DNA from: Semisulcospira habei
Taxonomy: Eukaryota > Mollusca > Gastropoda > Semisulcospiridae
NCBI GenBank assembly: GCA_036245525.1
Contig: BTPG01000003.1
Coordinates: forward strand, 207,111,342 to 207,175,341
DNA length: 64,000 nt
Direction: 5' to 3'
Below are positions 24,201-36,562 of the stretch, piece after piece. Numbering within the stretch: the stretch's first letter is position 1; the number at the start of each line of letters is the position of its first letter. Made by a program: the position numbers and the translations under genes. The notes beneath the pieces are model-generated. The model was given only the letters and a program-made list of their open reading frames with translations, did no database searches and had not been told where the DNA came from.

Positions 24201-24571
24201 CATGAACAGTTGCCTTAGAAGAATTTTGAAAATCCACTGGCCAGAGAAGATCAGCAACGTCAGACTCTGGGAGAGAACAGAACAGATAACAGCAGAGAAT
24301 GAAATTGGGCGAAGAAGATGGGGATGGATCGGTCACAGTCTGAGAAAGCCAGCTTCCAGTATCACTAGGCAGGCATTGTCATGGAACCCCCAGGGAAAGA
24401 GGAAAAGAGGTAGGCCGAGAAACTCCATGCGTCGAGACCTCCAAGCAGACATCAAGAGACTGGGAACCACCTGGAGTAGAATCGAAGGAGAAGCACAGGA
24501 CAGGAGTTGCTGGAGGTCTCTCGTCGACGGCCTATACCCGGGTAGGGGTGACGGGCGTAAGTAAGTAAGTA
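21282..24571 (+). mobile_element. LINE D, full-length but frameshifted non-LTR retrotransposon
   Basis: A 3290-bp element flanked by a 13-bp duplication, AAGTCTCCAGTGC (21269-21281 and 24572-24584). It ends in a short (GTAA)n tail. The insertion site is itself a repeat: AAAGTAGTTAACCCCA and GCAGACCCGGGT, separated here by the LINE, are adjacent at 49705-49752. The protein differs clearly from LINE A and LINE C. It is perhaps RTE-related, but I do not assign a clade. Confidence 0.88.
21639..24564 (+). pseudogene. LINE D endonuclease/reverse transcriptase, three frame breaks
   Basis: The protein starts at MGTWNVKTMYQ (21639). A frame change near 21820 leads into the endonuclease core (IQCYAPTNDS, VMGDFNAKIG, IDHICIS, ASDHHLL). 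Another near 22880 leads into the RT (GKAAGPDGIPAES, SNYRGITLLS, FVDYEKAFDS, RQGCLLSPFLF, LDFADDLALL). A third near 23950 leads into the C-terminal part (FTYLGSI, LLYGAETW, RWGWIGHSLRK), ending at 24564. Each break is a simple indel, since the reading resumes without missing domains. The element was probably complete when it inserted. Confidence 0.88.
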
Positions 24572-24584
24572 AAGTCTCCAGTGC

Positions 24585-24880
24585 AGACCCGGGTAGGGGA
24601 AAAGTACAAAGTAATAATACATTTACAAGAAGAAAGAAAAATGTAAACTTAAATCAATGTCTGCATGTATACATATGTGCATCGGGCATTTACAAGAAAT
24701 TACATGGTAAAAAATGGTAAAAATATGAAATACACTGATATAGCTGTGGGCGGCAAATAGGCGATTACAAGAATAGCTATGTCTACGCCATGTACGTATT
24801 GAAGGTTTAGTACATCAACTTCAGAAACGAAAAGCCATAGTCACGTAATAAAGGAAAAGCCATAGTCACATGGTTTACTC
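24585..24880. other. Non-coding remnant 3' of LINE D
   Basis: This is the distal half of the repeat that LINE D entered, then AT-rich sequence with no recognised feature. Confidence 0.45.
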
Positions 24881-25664
24881 TTAACAGAATTTCAAGTATT
24901 CCTGAGATACTTCAGCAGCTGGGTTTTAAATGCTCAAACCGATGGCGCTGCTCTAAAATCTGCCGAAACATAATTCCATAATTTGGCCCCAGAATAGGAT
25001 AAAGATGACTTGTAAATATCCAAGCGGAGCATTGGTACTAGCATAATGTTTACTGGTGTTCGGCCGGATCTATGGAAAAAACGGAACAAATTTGTGAGAT
25101 AAGTAGGCGATTCTAAGAGGGTGATTTTGCGCATGAATACCAGTTTATTATAAATAAAAAGTTTGTGAACAGGTAAAACAGCTAGCAACTTCAATTTGTC
25201 ATCTGTAGAAATGCTTTCTGTGGGTCATTTATTTTAATGGCACTTTTGAGGAGCGTGTTGAGTCTTTTAAAGTTAGCATCACTACTCCCGTCCGAGATAC
25301 TAGAGGCATAATCCAAATGTGGCTGAATATGAGCACAATATAACATTTTTCTGGTGGATTCGTCAGTGAAAAATCTCAGTTTAGAAAATAGGTATAAATT
25401 TTTAGATATCGTTTTACAAACATTTGCAATATGATTCTACCAGCACTATGTCGTCTATGGTGGTTCCAAGCACGCGCTGCTCCCTGACTTGCTCAACAGA
25501 CTGGCCATTAAATTTCGAGTTTTAATGGAGGGGGGTTCAGCAGGTGTTTTTGTCTAATGGTAATCAGCATCCATCAGTTTTTGAAGGATTCGGTACCATA
25601 GAATTATTTTGACACCACTGTGAAACATCATTCACACTACTATGAAGAGATCTAGTTATACAAT
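24880..25664 (-). pseudogene. LINE G fragment, RT 3' part, heavily decayed
   Basis: Minus-strand fragments resemble the C-terminal half of LINE C. These are a DVSQWCQNNSMVPNPSKT block (25564-25640), a thumb region, and a tail block with RLDIYKSSLSYSGAKLWN (about 24990-25040). Frames are broken repeatedly. Its upstream end is cut by the 3' tail of LINE C copy 2 at about 25666. Confidence 0.7.
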
Positions 25665-25665
25665 A

Positions 25666-28630
<2,965 letters not shown>

Positions 28631-28740
28631 TACCAGAGCATGTATTCTGCGGGGCCGGCACCTCCCGATTACTGCTGGACATGACAGAAAAGGTACAAAT
28701 GCCACAGCCGTCCACAGAACAAGGATACAAAGGTGTCTCA

Positions 28741-28838
28741 GCAAGAGCTATATATCTTCATGATCCCCCGCAATTGCGGGGGCTCATGAGGATCTATACC
28801 TCCTGCAGTTCAATCGTGTTCACTTTTCTCGGGAGGCT
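28741..28838. mobile_element. Family A palindromic element A8, interrupted by the Polinton
   Basis: The hairpin core is at 28741-28805. Its right flank TTCACTTTTCTCGGGAGGCT stops at 28838, where the Polinton starts. It resumes after 48290 as AGGCTAAGGGTTCA, matching the usual family A right end. The Polinton therefore inserted about 10 bp short of the terminus of this element. Confidence 0.75.
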
Positions 28839-29155
28839 AGAGAATATATATAGGAGAATACAACGACACCCATTTAAGAAACAATTGATTTATTTAATCC
28901 TTTCCGTAAATAAACAAACGCACTTGACCAAATACATTTAACAGCATTATCTGCCCAGTCAGGTCCCCCAACCCCTTGGAAACAAAAGGCTAGTTAAAAT
29001 ATCTTCCCGAGAAATAATGACTACCGTACACGCCACCTACCCCCCCCCCCCCACACACACACCCCACCACTCGATGCTGTCAGAGTTGGCCTTCCTGAGA
29101 ATACTTCCTGTTCATACCACCATGGTAAACAATAGTCCTCTATGCCCAAATAGTG

Positions 29156-29201
<46 letters not shown>

Positions 29202-29970
29202 CACACAAAACAAATTAGCATTCCTTTTTGTGTCAACGCTTCAATGTATGTCACTAAACCACTGTGTCATATTTTTACTCTGGGGCAAACCAAAAATATA
29301 GAACAAATCTCGAATGTGGAACACCACGTCGTTCGTAAATGAAACTTCCAACGTTGTGTGGAGGAAAAATAATTTTGTCTGTGAAAGTTTTCACTTCGCT
29401 CATAGTGACGGGCTGCGACGCATTTAAATTGAAAGACAAACCCCATAACTCCCAGTGATAGACCTCAATGATTTCAAGTCACTATACACCCCATCCTGTT
29501 TTTAGATTGCGACCAACTCACGCTGAGGAGAAAATTGGGGTGTGAGTGCTTAGCTTGAAACTGGATCACGGACATTGCGCTGTTGAACAATCGGCCTTTA
29601 TACTCAACCCTGTCGCGTGATGAAACCGGATTCCTGTTGCGTGCAGTTATTGCCGTCATAACCTGTAGGTAGAGACAGCTGTTGTGTAGTCATGTGAGTT
29701 TACAAGATTGCATCTCTTTCATAACCAGAAAGTTGGGCTTGAAAATTGGTTGTGAAACGGTTTTCTGTTTTCGCTCCAGCGGGTGACATTTCTGAACAAT
29801 AGGTCTTTATGCTTAAGCTATTGCGTAGTCACTGTCGCGTGATGCATTTAAATTGAAAGACAAAACCCAATAACTCTAATCCCAGTGATAGACCTAAATG
29901 ATTCAAGTTACTAGTACACCCCTCCCTGTTTTTACGAGTGTTTTTAGATCACTCGAGATGAAAATTGGGA
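28839..29970. repeat. Polinton left terminal inverted repeat
   Basis: It pairs with about 47150-48290. The outer 900 bp or so is nearly identical; the inner 200 bp has diverged. It contains a (CT)n run at 29159-29198 that is shorter than the mirrored (GA)n at 47893-47963. The inner half has a subrepeat: the block with ATTTAAATTGAAAGACAAA and the following ACACCCC and TCAC motifs occurs near 29425 and again near 29850. Confidence 0.9.
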
Positions 29971-30142
29971 ATGTTGAAATCGGTAGTGAAACTGTTACCT
30001 CAGTGAAACGACGCCTTTTATTTTCAGTTTAGTCCGTGTTTCAGCACAAGCGTGACGTGCCTACTAATACGTTCGGATTTTATAGTGATTTCGGTATTCA
30101 AAATGGGCTGTGAAGGATTAAAACCAAGCTAAGTGAATAATT

Positions 30143-31426
30143 TTAATATATGTGACTACTTAGCCTGCTCTCAGAAATGTTAAGTTGCGCATCATAAATC
30201 AGATACAAATATATATTGATTGCTTCAGATTTTTCAGTTTTTTTCTGAATTTGAATTGAGATTCCGTCACTACCGTTTTCGATAATACGGCCAGAACCAT
30301 GAAGGAAATGATCGTCCGTAGAACGCAGATCTAGCCACAGTGCGTACTTGTCTGTCAGGTATTCACCGATTCTTACGTCATACAGATGCAGATCTTTGCA
30401 CGCAATATTTGCTGATTTTTCTCTAAGTCTTCCCCCAGCAAAATACTTTGTGATCTCATCATAGTGCTGATATCCCATCATTCCAGATGCAAAAATTTGA
30501 TTAGGTCGGCCTTCGATTGTGCAGGATAAATGTGTAATTTTCGGATTATAGAATTTTTCTGAATCTCCTTGGTAAGGACTTTTTGGTTCAACAAATAACA
30601 TAAGAATGCCTTTCAGTGACCTAGCAGGCGTGTTTAGGTTTATATTCCAAATCTGGTCGCTCTTGTCTTTGGGTAATAAACTGTGTCTAATCACTCTGTC
30701 ATAATAAATCGGAAGTCTTGACTGGTACTGATTTTGTATGAGTCTGGCTAGTTCAGTATGCGTGACAATCTCATATTCCAAGGAAATGTTAGAGATCTTA
30801 TATGATGCATTGAGATCCGTTGATTTGATAACTTTGGAGTAATCATTGAAGGTTAGTTCAAAACTCAGGCGGTCATTTAGTGCCCCTTGGTAATAAGGCG
30901 AATGTCCTGTTAGGATTTCAAATTCGAGTGGAATGCAAAACCTATTTCCATATGTTTCGGCCACAATAACGTCCTTTGCTTCTGTGGTTGTTTTGTCTGA
31001 TGCATTTATTCGAATTTTCATAATGCTATCTGACTGTATGCCTTGATAAATACGATCCTCTCGTTCTGGTTGTGTAAGCCACAAATCCGTGTAGCAGTAG
31101 AACACATCAGCATCGTCAAGACTAAACACTTCCTGTCCTTCAAGTTTAACTTTAATATTCTTAATAATTGCTCTACCTAGATTGTTAACTAGTGTTCTTT
31201 TGTCATCTGCGTCCGATGAAAGTTCAATATTAAAAGCAAGACGAGCAGTACCAGGAACAATAACGTCACTGGGGCCTAGGTTTGGAAACTTGACAGTAAG
31301 AGTCTGGTTTTGGTCTATAGTACTAGGATTGTTTGTGATGACAATTGATTGTCTAACTGCTTTAACACCGAAAGGTTCACGTAGTTTTCTGTGTGGGTCT
31401 AACTTTGATCCGTAGGACTGTGTCAT
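30143..31426 (-). CDS. Polinton major capsid protein candidate (double jelly roll)
   Basis: 427 residues from the Met at 31426, chosen because MTQSYGS starts the region that aligns in my memory of the family and because ATAATAAAAATG precedes it. Five residues upstream would be an alternative start. It is rich in beta-strand-like stretches (SIVITNNPS, TARLAFNIEL, RLSFELTFNDY) and lacks membrane segments or enzyme motifs. I recognise it as the conserved protein that recurs in animal Mavericks and adintoviruses and is taken to be the hexon-type major capsid protein. The role is family knowledge plus inference, not visible catalysis. It is divergent from the next gene across a 41-bp gap. The frame is intact. 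Confidence 0.65.
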   Translation of the reverse strand: MTQSYGSKLDPHRKLREPFGVKAVRQSIVITNNPSTIDQNQTLTVKFPNLGPSDVIVPGTARLAFNIELSSDADDKRTLVNNLGRAIIKNIKVKLEGQEVFSLDDADVFYCYTDLWLTQPEREDRIYQGIQSDSIMKIRINASDKTTTEAKDVIVAETYGNRFCIPLEFEILTGHSPYYQGALNDRLSFELTFNDYSKVIKSTDLNASYKISNISLEYEIVTHTELARLIQNQYQSRLPIYYDRVIRHSLLPKDKSDQIWNINLNTPARSLKGILMLFVEPKSPYQGDSEKFYNPKITHLSCTIEGRPNQIFASGMMGYQHYDEITKYFAGGRLREKSANIACKDLHLYDVRIGEYLTDKYALWLDLRSTDDHFLHGSGRIIENGSDGISIQIQKKTEKSEAINIYLYLIYDAQLNISESRLSSHIY

Positions 31427-31467
31427 TTTTATTATGCACAATAAAAAAAATTAAATTAATAAAAACA
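31427..31467. promoter_or_regulatory. 41-bp divergent promoter region
   Basis: This is the entire gap between two divergent starts. It is almost pure A/T and places TAAAAATG or AAAACAATG-type A-runs directly against both start codons. Confidence 0.5.
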
Positions 31468-32700
31468 ATGGCCGCGGGAGGATTTAATCATGAAGATTTT
31501 GAAATGGATGACACGTATGATTTTGGTAATACAACAGATATGACAGATATGGCAGATATGACTGGTACAAGAAATATTTACAGTTTACGTCACGAACTTT
31601 TAGAAACCAAAGTGAACTCATTTTATGATCATGTTGGTGGCCGCCCAGACAACATAGACCCTAACCAGTTTGAACTTGATGGCAAGGGTCATTTATATTT
31701 AAATACTGTTGACAAAGGAAAAGTACTATTGACTAACAAAAAAGACCCTAGTAGGTTTAGGGCTTTAAGTACAATAAAAAATGAAGGTGGTGTTAGTGCC
31801 TTGCGTCAACTTGGTATTGGTGGGTCTCCTGTCACGCCAAGACTGGTTAGTGTGCTTCAAGACACGCAAACAAAGTTACCAACAGGGCAAGAAATTGAAA
31901 TGGCACCAATAACAAGCCTACCAGAAATAGCAAACACAGTGATACAAGAAACTTCATTTACTGAAGGACAAATAAATGATGCTATGAAAACAATAGAAGA
32001 TCCACCTTTGTCAATGCGGGAGATTATAGGGTTAGATAAATCACTGCAGACAATAAGAGGTGAGATGGTTAATAATCTTGCCAAACTGGGAGAGCTTGAT
32101 AAACACATAGAACGTGAAAAAGAGAAACTGGCTAACGCAGACAATGGGAATCTTGACACAGAAATGAAAGAAAGAATCCAACACAGATTAAATGATTTGC
32201 AGATAGAAAGATCAGGACGGTTAGAAACGATTAGTATTGGAAGACAAAAACTGAAATCACAGGTCAACAGGATTAGAGAAACTATTCAAAAAATACTTCA
32301 CGAAGACACTACTCTGGCTGAGAGACTTAAAACACTTTTCAGAGAACAGGGTATCACAATTGCCAGTTTAATTACAGCTCTGGGGTTTATTATCAGTACA
32401 GTTGTGTTGGCTGTCTCCGGGGGTGGTTCTCCACCTCCAGCACCACCAACCCCAGTCCCAACAGATCCAAAAGACTTACAGTCGTGGGTAAAGAAACAAC
32501 TGTCTCACATATCAGACTTGCTTAAGAAATTGGCTCTGAAAGCAGTAGACGCGTTGCCTGGCATTATAGGCACTGTTGTCAGTTGGTTGATTAGTACTGC
32601 AGCGAAGGCAGTAGGGTTTATGGCAGAGCATGTGTGGGTCTTTTTGGTTACAGTAGGAGGGTTAATAGTGGGTTATTTAATGAAACAGGTAAAGAAGTAA
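31468..32700 (+). CDS. Polinton structural protein with coiled coil and membrane-active C-terminus
   Basis: 410 residues from the ATG at 31468. The first 180 residues are hydrophilic. A heptad-like helical region spans about 180-295 (many Glu, Lys and Leu, for example HIEREKEKL). A hydrophobic segment follows (ITIASLITALGFIISTVVLAV), then a Pro-rich linker and two more hydrophobic or amphipathic segments, ending YLMKQVKK. Proteins of this layout recur in animal Mavericks, but I know no assigned biochemical role. The amphipathic tail would fit a membrane-penetrating virion protein, which is inference. Its 3' end overlaps the convergent gene by about 24 bp. Confidence 0.6.
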   Translation: MAAGGFNHEDFEMDDTYDFGNTTDMTDMADMTGTRNIYSLRHELLETKVNSFYDHVGGRPDNIDPNQFELDGKGHLYLNTVDKGKVLLTNKKDPSRFRALSTIKNEGGVSALRQLGIGGSPVTPRLVSVLQDTQTKLPTGQEIEMAPITSLPEIANTVIQETSFTEGQINDAMKTIEDPPLSMREIIGLDKSLQTIRGEMVNNLAKLGELDKHIEREKEKLANADNGNLDTEMKERIQHRLNDLQIERSGRLETISIGRQKLKSQVNRIRETIQKILHEDTTLAERLKTLFREQGITIASLITALGFIISTVVLAVSGGGSPPPAPPTPVPTDPKDLQSWVKKQLSHISDLLKKLALKAVDALPGIIGTVVSWLISTAAKAVGFMAEHVWVFLVTVGGLIVGYLMKQVKK

Positions 32701-33960
32701 TACTCCTAATCCAGTGAGACCTATTACCAATGCTGTTCTCTCTGACTCATGTGTGTCAAGGATTGGTGTTGGTGTTATCGTTATGGGTACCGGTGTCAAA
32801 GCTGGAGCTGTTACTGTCTGTACAGGTGATGATGTTACTGGTGCCGTGGCCGGGGGTGTTACTGTCTGTAATGGTTTTAATGACTGTACATGTGTGGTTG
32901 TGGCCCCCAAGTTTACAGATTGATTGAGTCCTAATTTCTGACCAACACCTGCAACAACTATTTCATTATTATAATTTGTTATTGTCCCCATTTGAAGTTG
33001 AAGGTCTGATGGCAACATGTATAACCCAATACCAACTACAAAGTCAACTTTTGATCTAGCATATCTGAGAATGTCTTGGTAGCGTTGTATGCTTGATGGG
33101 AGATCAACTACTGAATTTACTGAATCTTCAAGATTAGCGAGAAACTGTTTTTGTGCTTCAAATTTACCACTTCCATTCAAAATATTCGATTTTGTTAATG
33201 ATTGTGCACCTAGTATACACCAGACATATGTTCTGATAGACTCATTGATGCGTTCGACTCCTGCTTGAGTAAACCCGTCACTCCTGTCTAAAATAAATGT
33301 AGTCCAGGCATTAGTCTGCTTCTGCTCAATTGAGCCTAACCACACTTCAGATTTTGATGAGAATGAAGTGTAACCAGGGTAATAATCTTGAGGGTATTGT
33401 CTGTGACTCATAGCATAATACAGTGTACCCCTGCCGTGGTGATCATCAAGTTTTTGTGTGAAGTTATACCGGGGGCTTATGTTAAACTCATTACAGATGC
33501 GTTCAAATGCTTTCATATCCATGGGATTATTAAACTGATTAAAACTGGATTCAGTTGGTAATGGTGTATGCAGTTCTGACAGAATACGTCTAAGCTGGTA
33601 ATACGTGTGGAAATGATACACAGACCTAATCAGTTTGTTTGAGTGATTCAAGTGATCTGTAAATGAAACACCACAGCCTGTAGTAGAACACAGTATAGCA
33701 AAGTTGAGTTGGTTTTGAAACATCTGTAATGGACTTGAAGACCACTTTCTTGCAGTAGCATCGTCTGTTATTGGAGGGTTTAGGTAATGATCAAAAGGGT
33801 TGGGTACTTTGACTTGAAATAAATCTTGTTCGCTTACAGCTATGTCGAGTTGATTTAGTTGAATTATTTTCTGTTCATAAGTAGGGGCGACATTATATTT
33901 AGCATCTACATTAAATTGAAATGCGTTTGTAGTGGTAATGGTTGGTGATTTAAATTCCAT
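32677..33960 (-). CDS. Polinton conserved protein with C-terminal tail anchor
   Basis: 427 residues. The N-terminal 300 residues are globular, with a Cys pair in CSTTGCGVSF and several aromatic-rich motifs (YHFHTYYQLRRIL). From about residue 355 a low-complexity Thr/Pro/Val linker leads to a single hydrophobic helix at the very end (LVIGLTGLGVLLLYLF). The layout suggests a tail-anchored membrane protein on a stalk. I recognise it as recurrent in Mavericks but not by function. The start is 24 bp from the divergent gene at 33985, and the tail overlaps the convergent gene at 32677-32700. Confidence 0.55.
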   Translation of the reverse strand: MEFKSPTITTTNAFQFNVDAKYNVAPTYEQKIIQLNQLDIAVSEQDLFQVKVPNPFDHYLNPPITDDATARKWSSSPLQMFQNQLNFAILCSTTGCGVSFTDHLNHSNKLIRSVYHFHTYYQLRRILSELHTPLPTESSFNQFNNPMDMKAFERICNEFNISPRYNFTQKLDDHHGRGTLYYAMSHRQYPQDYYPGYTSFSSKSEVWLGSIEQKQTNAWTTFILDRSDGFTQAGVERINESIRTYVWCILGAQSLTKSNILNGSGKFEAQKQFLANLEDSVNSVVDLPSSIQRYQDILRYARSKVDFVVGIGLYMLPSDLQLQMGTITNYNNEIVVAGVGQKLGLNQSVNLGATTTHVQSLKPLQTVTPPATAPVTSSPVQTVTAPALTPVPITITPTPILDTHESERTALVIGLTGLGVLLLYLFH

Positions 33961-33984
33961 CCTTTTTTTTATGTGATAATAAAA
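33961..33984. promoter_or_regulatory. 24-bp divergent promoter region
   Basis: The gap consists of a T run on one side and GATAATAAAA on the other, so each start codon is preceded by an A-run on its own strand. Confidence 0.45.
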
Positions 33985-35601
33985 ATGTTTATTACCTTAA
34001 CAAATCTTGACACAAGCAAACCAGTGTGGTTAACTAATGGGATTGATAATCGTGATGGTAGCAATGCTGTAGCTATCCATGAAATGTTCTACACAGTAAA
34101 GTGGTTTAATGTAACGGATGATGAAAATTATTCTGTAAGTGGAACTCTCGATGGTTTAGAAAAGGGTGATACTTTACGAGCCGGATATTATGACTTTTGT
34201 ACTTTAGCTGAATGGCTTCAAAATGAATTTAAAATTAAAGCAACTTTAAACCCAGCTAATTTACTTGTTACAATTGAATTTCCAAAAAGTGGTCAGTTTT
34301 CTTTATCAATTAGTCTTTTATTATTACTTGGATTTTTAGGTAAAAAAATAACACATCCAGATGAAGATTGGTCACAATCAGTTGGTAGTCTACTATCACC
34401 AAAAAAACCAAGAATAACTGGCAGATATCCTGTTCATTTGTCAGTACACACAGTGCTAAATGTTTATTTAAAAGAACTGAACACTACTGAAAATGTACAC
34501 AATGGAAAGCCTTCAACTTTGTTAAGATGCTTGCCGACTGGAACTGCCCCATATTGTGAAAGTGTGGTTGCTAGATTTCCTAATTTGCAGTTTAAAAAAT
34601 TAGGTTCTAGTTTCTTTGAATCATTGTGCTTATCTGTAACTAATCAGAATGGTAAACCAGTTGTAATGCATGATTTTTATGTTGTTTTGGAAGTTAAACA
34701 AATTTTATTTTTGTTTATAAAAATGAGTGGTCTTGGTCCAAAGCCGAGAATCATACCAGTTGCATGTCCAGTAACAGAGTTGAAAGATTTGGCTGATGTG
34801 CAAGATTTTGATAAAGAAGGGGAAATTGGAGAAATATATGGTTTTGAACTTGATTCAAATGGCATGTACAAGAGGAAAGTAATTGTTGACATGAAAGATG
34901 GTGAAAAACAGATTTCTAAACTTGGTCAGCTTCGTGATGTTACTGTACCTACTCCACCTGTAAATAATGCGCCTTACAACTTAATACATGTGGGTAGTAA
35001 GTGGGTTGTTTCACCTGTACCGGCACCACCACCCACAATTGACTGGGACATAAAGATTGAATTTATTAATCCTTATGTATACACTGATGATGAAGGCGCC
35101 TTAGTGTTTAGGAAGGTTGTTAATTCTGGGCCGCTTATTGTAAGCCTTGTTCCAAGTTTTGCCCTAGACAACAATAGCAGAGAAAAACTGAAAGTTGAAA
35201 ATTATGAGAGACGGCGATATCTTCTTACAACTAGAAAGGGTAGATCAGATACTTCTGTTGTGTTTATGCCAGCAAGCTTAGTCGTGGCTAGAGAAGTGAC
35301 AATAGTATTTGAAATTATCATGAAATCTGTTGCTTCTGCAAAAGAGGCTCAAATTGCACAAGGAATTAAACTTACATGGAATGAAACAGTAACAGAATCA
35401 TCAAAGGTCTTTATTGCTATTACAAAAAATAATGATGTTATTAATGTTTCAAGCAGTATTCCCGCTGTCAAGGTGGTGGTCGACAAAACAACTTTTGTTC
35501 GTCTAACTTACATAAACCTTGAACACATTGATCTTGTTGCATTTTATTATGCCAGCAAATTGTATACTTTTGAAGAGTTGCAAAATGTAATTGCTGATTA
35601 A
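33985..35601 (+). CDS. Polinton penton-like/minor capsid candidate with C-terminal extension
   Basis: 538 residues from the ATG at 33985 (context GATAATAAAAATG). Residues about 1-245 are beta-rich, with blocks such as YYDFCTLAEWLQ and HDFYVVLEVK. I associate these with the minor, single jelly-roll capsid protein of Mavericks, although recognition is not firm. A second region (about 250-538) begins at an internal Met-Ser and has a Pro-rich break (VPAPPPTIDWD). It looks like an added beta-rich domain, perhaps for attachment; it could also once have been a separate gene. The frame is intact. It is followed after 20 bp by the next gene. Confidence 0.4.
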   Translation: MFITLTNLDTSKPVWLTNGIDNRDGSNAVAIHEMFYTVKWFNVTDDENYSVSGTLDGLEKGDTLRAGYYDFCTLAEWLQNEFKIKATLNPANLLVTIEFPKSGQFSLSISLLLLLGFLGKKITHPDEDWSQSVGSLLSPKKPRITGRYPVHLSVHTVLNVYLKELNTTENVHNGKPSTLLRCLPTGTAPYCESVVARFPNLQFKKLGSSFFESLCLSVTNQNGKPVVMHDFYVVLEVKQILFLFIKMSGLGPKPRIIPVACPVTELKDLADVQDFDKEGEIGEIYGFELDSNGMYKRKVIVDMKDGEKQISKLGQLRDVTVPTPPVNNAPYNLIHVGSKWVVSPVPAPPPTIDWDIKIEFINPYVYTDDEGALVFRKVVNSGPLIVSLVPSFALDNNSREKLKVENYERRRYLLTTRKGRSDTSVVFMPASLVVAREVTIVFEIIMKSVASAKEAQIAQGIKLTWNETVTESSKVFIAITKNNDVINVSSSIPAVKVVVDKTTFVRLTYINLEHIDLVAFYYASKLYTFEELQNVIAD

Positions 35602-35621
35602 AAAAATATTTGTCATAAAAA

Positions 35622-36257
35622 ATGGTGAACTTGTATCCACAAATACCACCTGAGCAGCTTGAGCCTATTGAGCGTGATAAAACATTAAAGGCAGATTCAT
35701 TCCGTTTAATGAATATTACAGAAGCGTTGAAGTATTTGGAAGAAGAACAAGCAAAATACTCGAGGTGTAAACGCCGTTACAATACGGTTTTCAATTCTGT
35801 ACACAACACATCAATGGCCATGGGGGTGGTTTCAGCCGGATTATCTGTAGGAGGTATAACTCTGTTTGCAACGGGGGTGGGAAGTGTCGTAGGAATTGCT
35901 GTTGAAGCTGTTGGCCTTGCCACAAGCCTGGCATGCTTTGGTATGGAAGCCCTTAACAAAAAATTTTATACTAAGTTGCAGAAGCATGAAGCCTTGAGTA
36001 CGCTCGCAGCAGCTAAGCTGACGAGTATGAAACTTATTATTAGTAAATCTTTGGAAAATAATGAAATTGACGATAACGAATTTAAGAGAGTCCAGGATGA
36101 TTTGGCCAACTATAAACAACAAAAGTCTGAAATACAGAATAAGATGCGTAGTCAGGCTGTAAATGTTGAAGAGCTAAAGAAATCTTTTTTAGAACAAGGA
36201 AAAAAGATAGGCGTAGAAGAAACTATGAAAAAAGTTCGAGAACTTACAAGCAAGTAA
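35622..36257 (+). CDS. Polinton small protein with glycine-rich hydrophobic core; open -1 frame at 3' end
   Basis: 211 residues. The N-terminus contains LYPQIPPEQLEP. Residues about 65-110 form a Gly/Ala/Val-rich hydrophobic stretch with small-residue repeats, as in membrane-inserting peptides. The C-terminal half is charged and helical (DLANYKQQKSEIQNKM). Near the end A-AAA-AAG (36200-36206) lies in phase for a -1 ribosomal slip. The -1 frame is open from there to a stop at 36356-36358. The normal stop is at 36255-36257. Either two products are made or the ORF has suffered an indel. The function is unknown; similar proteins occur in other Mavericks. Confidence 0.6.
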   Translation: MVNLYPQIPPEQLEPIERDKTLKADSFRLMNITEALKYLEEEQAKYSRCKRRYNTVFNSVHNTSMAMGVVSAGLSVGGITLFATGVGSVVGIAVEAVGLATSLACFGMEALNKKFYTKLQKHEALSTLAAAKLTSMKLIISKSLENNEIDDNEFKRVQDDLANYKQQKSEIQNKMRSQAVNVEELKKSFLEQGKKIGVEETMKKVRELTSK

Positions 36258-36358
36258 CAATAGGTTTTGGTAATCCATTATTTTTGTCATACACTTCGCA
36301 AAGAGATGTCATGCCTGCTCATTTGATGCCATCAGCTCCACCACCAGATTATTACTAA
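36206..36358 (+). CDS. -1 frame extension ending in a PSAP/PPxY late-domain-like motif
   Basis: About 50 codons open in the -1 frame, overlapping the end of the 211-residue gene by 52 bp and running 101 bp past it. It ends MPSAPPPDYY, in which PSAP and PPDY overlap. In enveloped viruses such motifs bind Tsg101 and Nedd4-type ligases; adenovirus protein VI also uses a PPxY. No upstream ATG in this frame gives a long independent protein; the first is at 36311. It would therefore have to be reached by frameshifting or splicing, or be the displaced end of a mutated gene. Confidence 0.5.
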   Translation, partial: DRRRRNYEKSSRTYKQVTIGFGNPLFLSYTSQRDVMPAHLMPSAPPPDYY

Positions 36359-36433
36359 AAAAAAGTTTTCTTGTTGTCCTTCTAACTTGAGAAATCTGTC
36401 CGAGTGTCTTATGACTTGGGTTAAGAACTTATG

Positions 36434-36486
36434 ATAACTAACGTCAAAGTTACTTGTAAGTTGTAGGTAACTTTGAAATTAGTTAT
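36434..36486. promoter_or_regulatory. Intergenic 20-bp stem hairpin
   Basis: ATAACTAA-CG-TCAAAGTTAC pairs with GTAACTTTGA-AA-TTAGTTAT around a 13-base loop, with one two-base bulge. It lies in the largest gap of the gene cluster (36359-36562) and is followed by a T-rich tract and TATAAAAATG. It might end one transcript or form a regulatory structure for the next. Confidence 0.55.
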
Positions 36487-36562
36487 CAAGTAAGATCATA
36501 AGTTATTCACAGGTCCAAGCAAAGTTTTTTTTTTTTAAATTTATTTTTTTTTCATTATAAAA

